From: an uncultured Peptococcaceae bacterium
GTDB lineage: Bacteria > Bacillota > Peptococcia > Peptococcales > Peptococcaceae
Assembly: GCA_900553245.1 (NCBI GenBank)
Contig: USCP01000139.1
Coordinates: 1-5,291, forward strand
Reading direction: 5' to 3'
Length of the DNA: 5,291 bases
The position numbers were made by a program, and so were the translations under genes. The notes under the pieces were generated by a model. That model was given only the letters and a program-made list of their open reading frames with translations, made no database searches and was not told the origin of the DNA. This document shows, piece after piece, positions 5,191-5,291 of this stretch. How positions within the stretch are numbered: position 1 is the stretch's first letter; each line of letters starts with the position of its first letter.

Positions 5191-5291
5191 GTGTTTGGGA
5201 TAGTATAAACCAAACCATTCAACCATAGATGAAATGTGATACGCTCCCTTTATGAAGGACAGTGAAATAATAAAAACACTGTCATCATGAA
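5191..5291. other. Right edge, no gene seen
   Basis: There is no coding-like frame and no clear promoter. A 7-bp inverted repeat, GACAGTG (5258-5264) with CACTGTC (5277-5283) around an A-rich 12-nt loop, would read on the minus strand with its T-run in the loop, so it is not a normal terminator. Confidence 0.4.

Noticed and set aside
5258..5283. Hairpin GACAGTG / CACTGTC as a terminator at the right edge
   Set aside because: The A/T run lies in the loop, not after the stem, and no gene that would need it is visible.

Overview
The window looks like part of a chromosome from a low- to mid-GC, anaerobic-type Bacillota. Genes have strong AAGGAG-type Shine-Dalgarno (SD) sites and TATAAT-type promoters, spacers are very AT-rich, and intrinsic terminators carry U-tracts. 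Gene style would fit the Negativicutes, but this is a guess: no rRNA or marker gene is present.

Left part (about 60-1250), minus strand: a small leftward unit. A poorly characterised protein (767 to about 1243, start uncertain) overlaps by 23 nt a 230-residue protein that joins a DUF523 domain to a C-terminal 4Fe-4S ferredoxin (97-789). The unit ends in a strong terminator (60-88). The ferredoxin part has its own in-frame ATG and a textbook SD, so a free 64-residue ferredoxin may also be made.

Middle and right (1250-5190), plus strand: two full-length paralogous APC-superfamily amino-acid permeases in tandem, 1609-3033 (474 aa) and 3606-5072 (488 aa). They are about 82% identical without gaps over the first 474 residues. 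Each has its own long AT-rich upstream region, SD and terminator, so they are duplicated but separately controlled genes rather than a simple operon. The two upstream regions still share scattered landmarks, notably a TTGCA-N9-TGCAA dyad 228 and 251 nt before the start codons. The second gene also has a leader of about 158 nt with mutually exclusive pairings that could hide or expose its SD.

Function: both permeases should import or exchange amino acids or related amines at the cytoplasmic membrane; the substrate cannot be read from sequence. Nothing ties the leftward unit to them functionally. No mobile element, CRISPR array, tRNA or rRNA was seen. The most interesting material is regulatory (the shared dyad, the leader of the second permease, a 40-nt-spaced repeat) and evolutionary (patchy near-identity between the copies).
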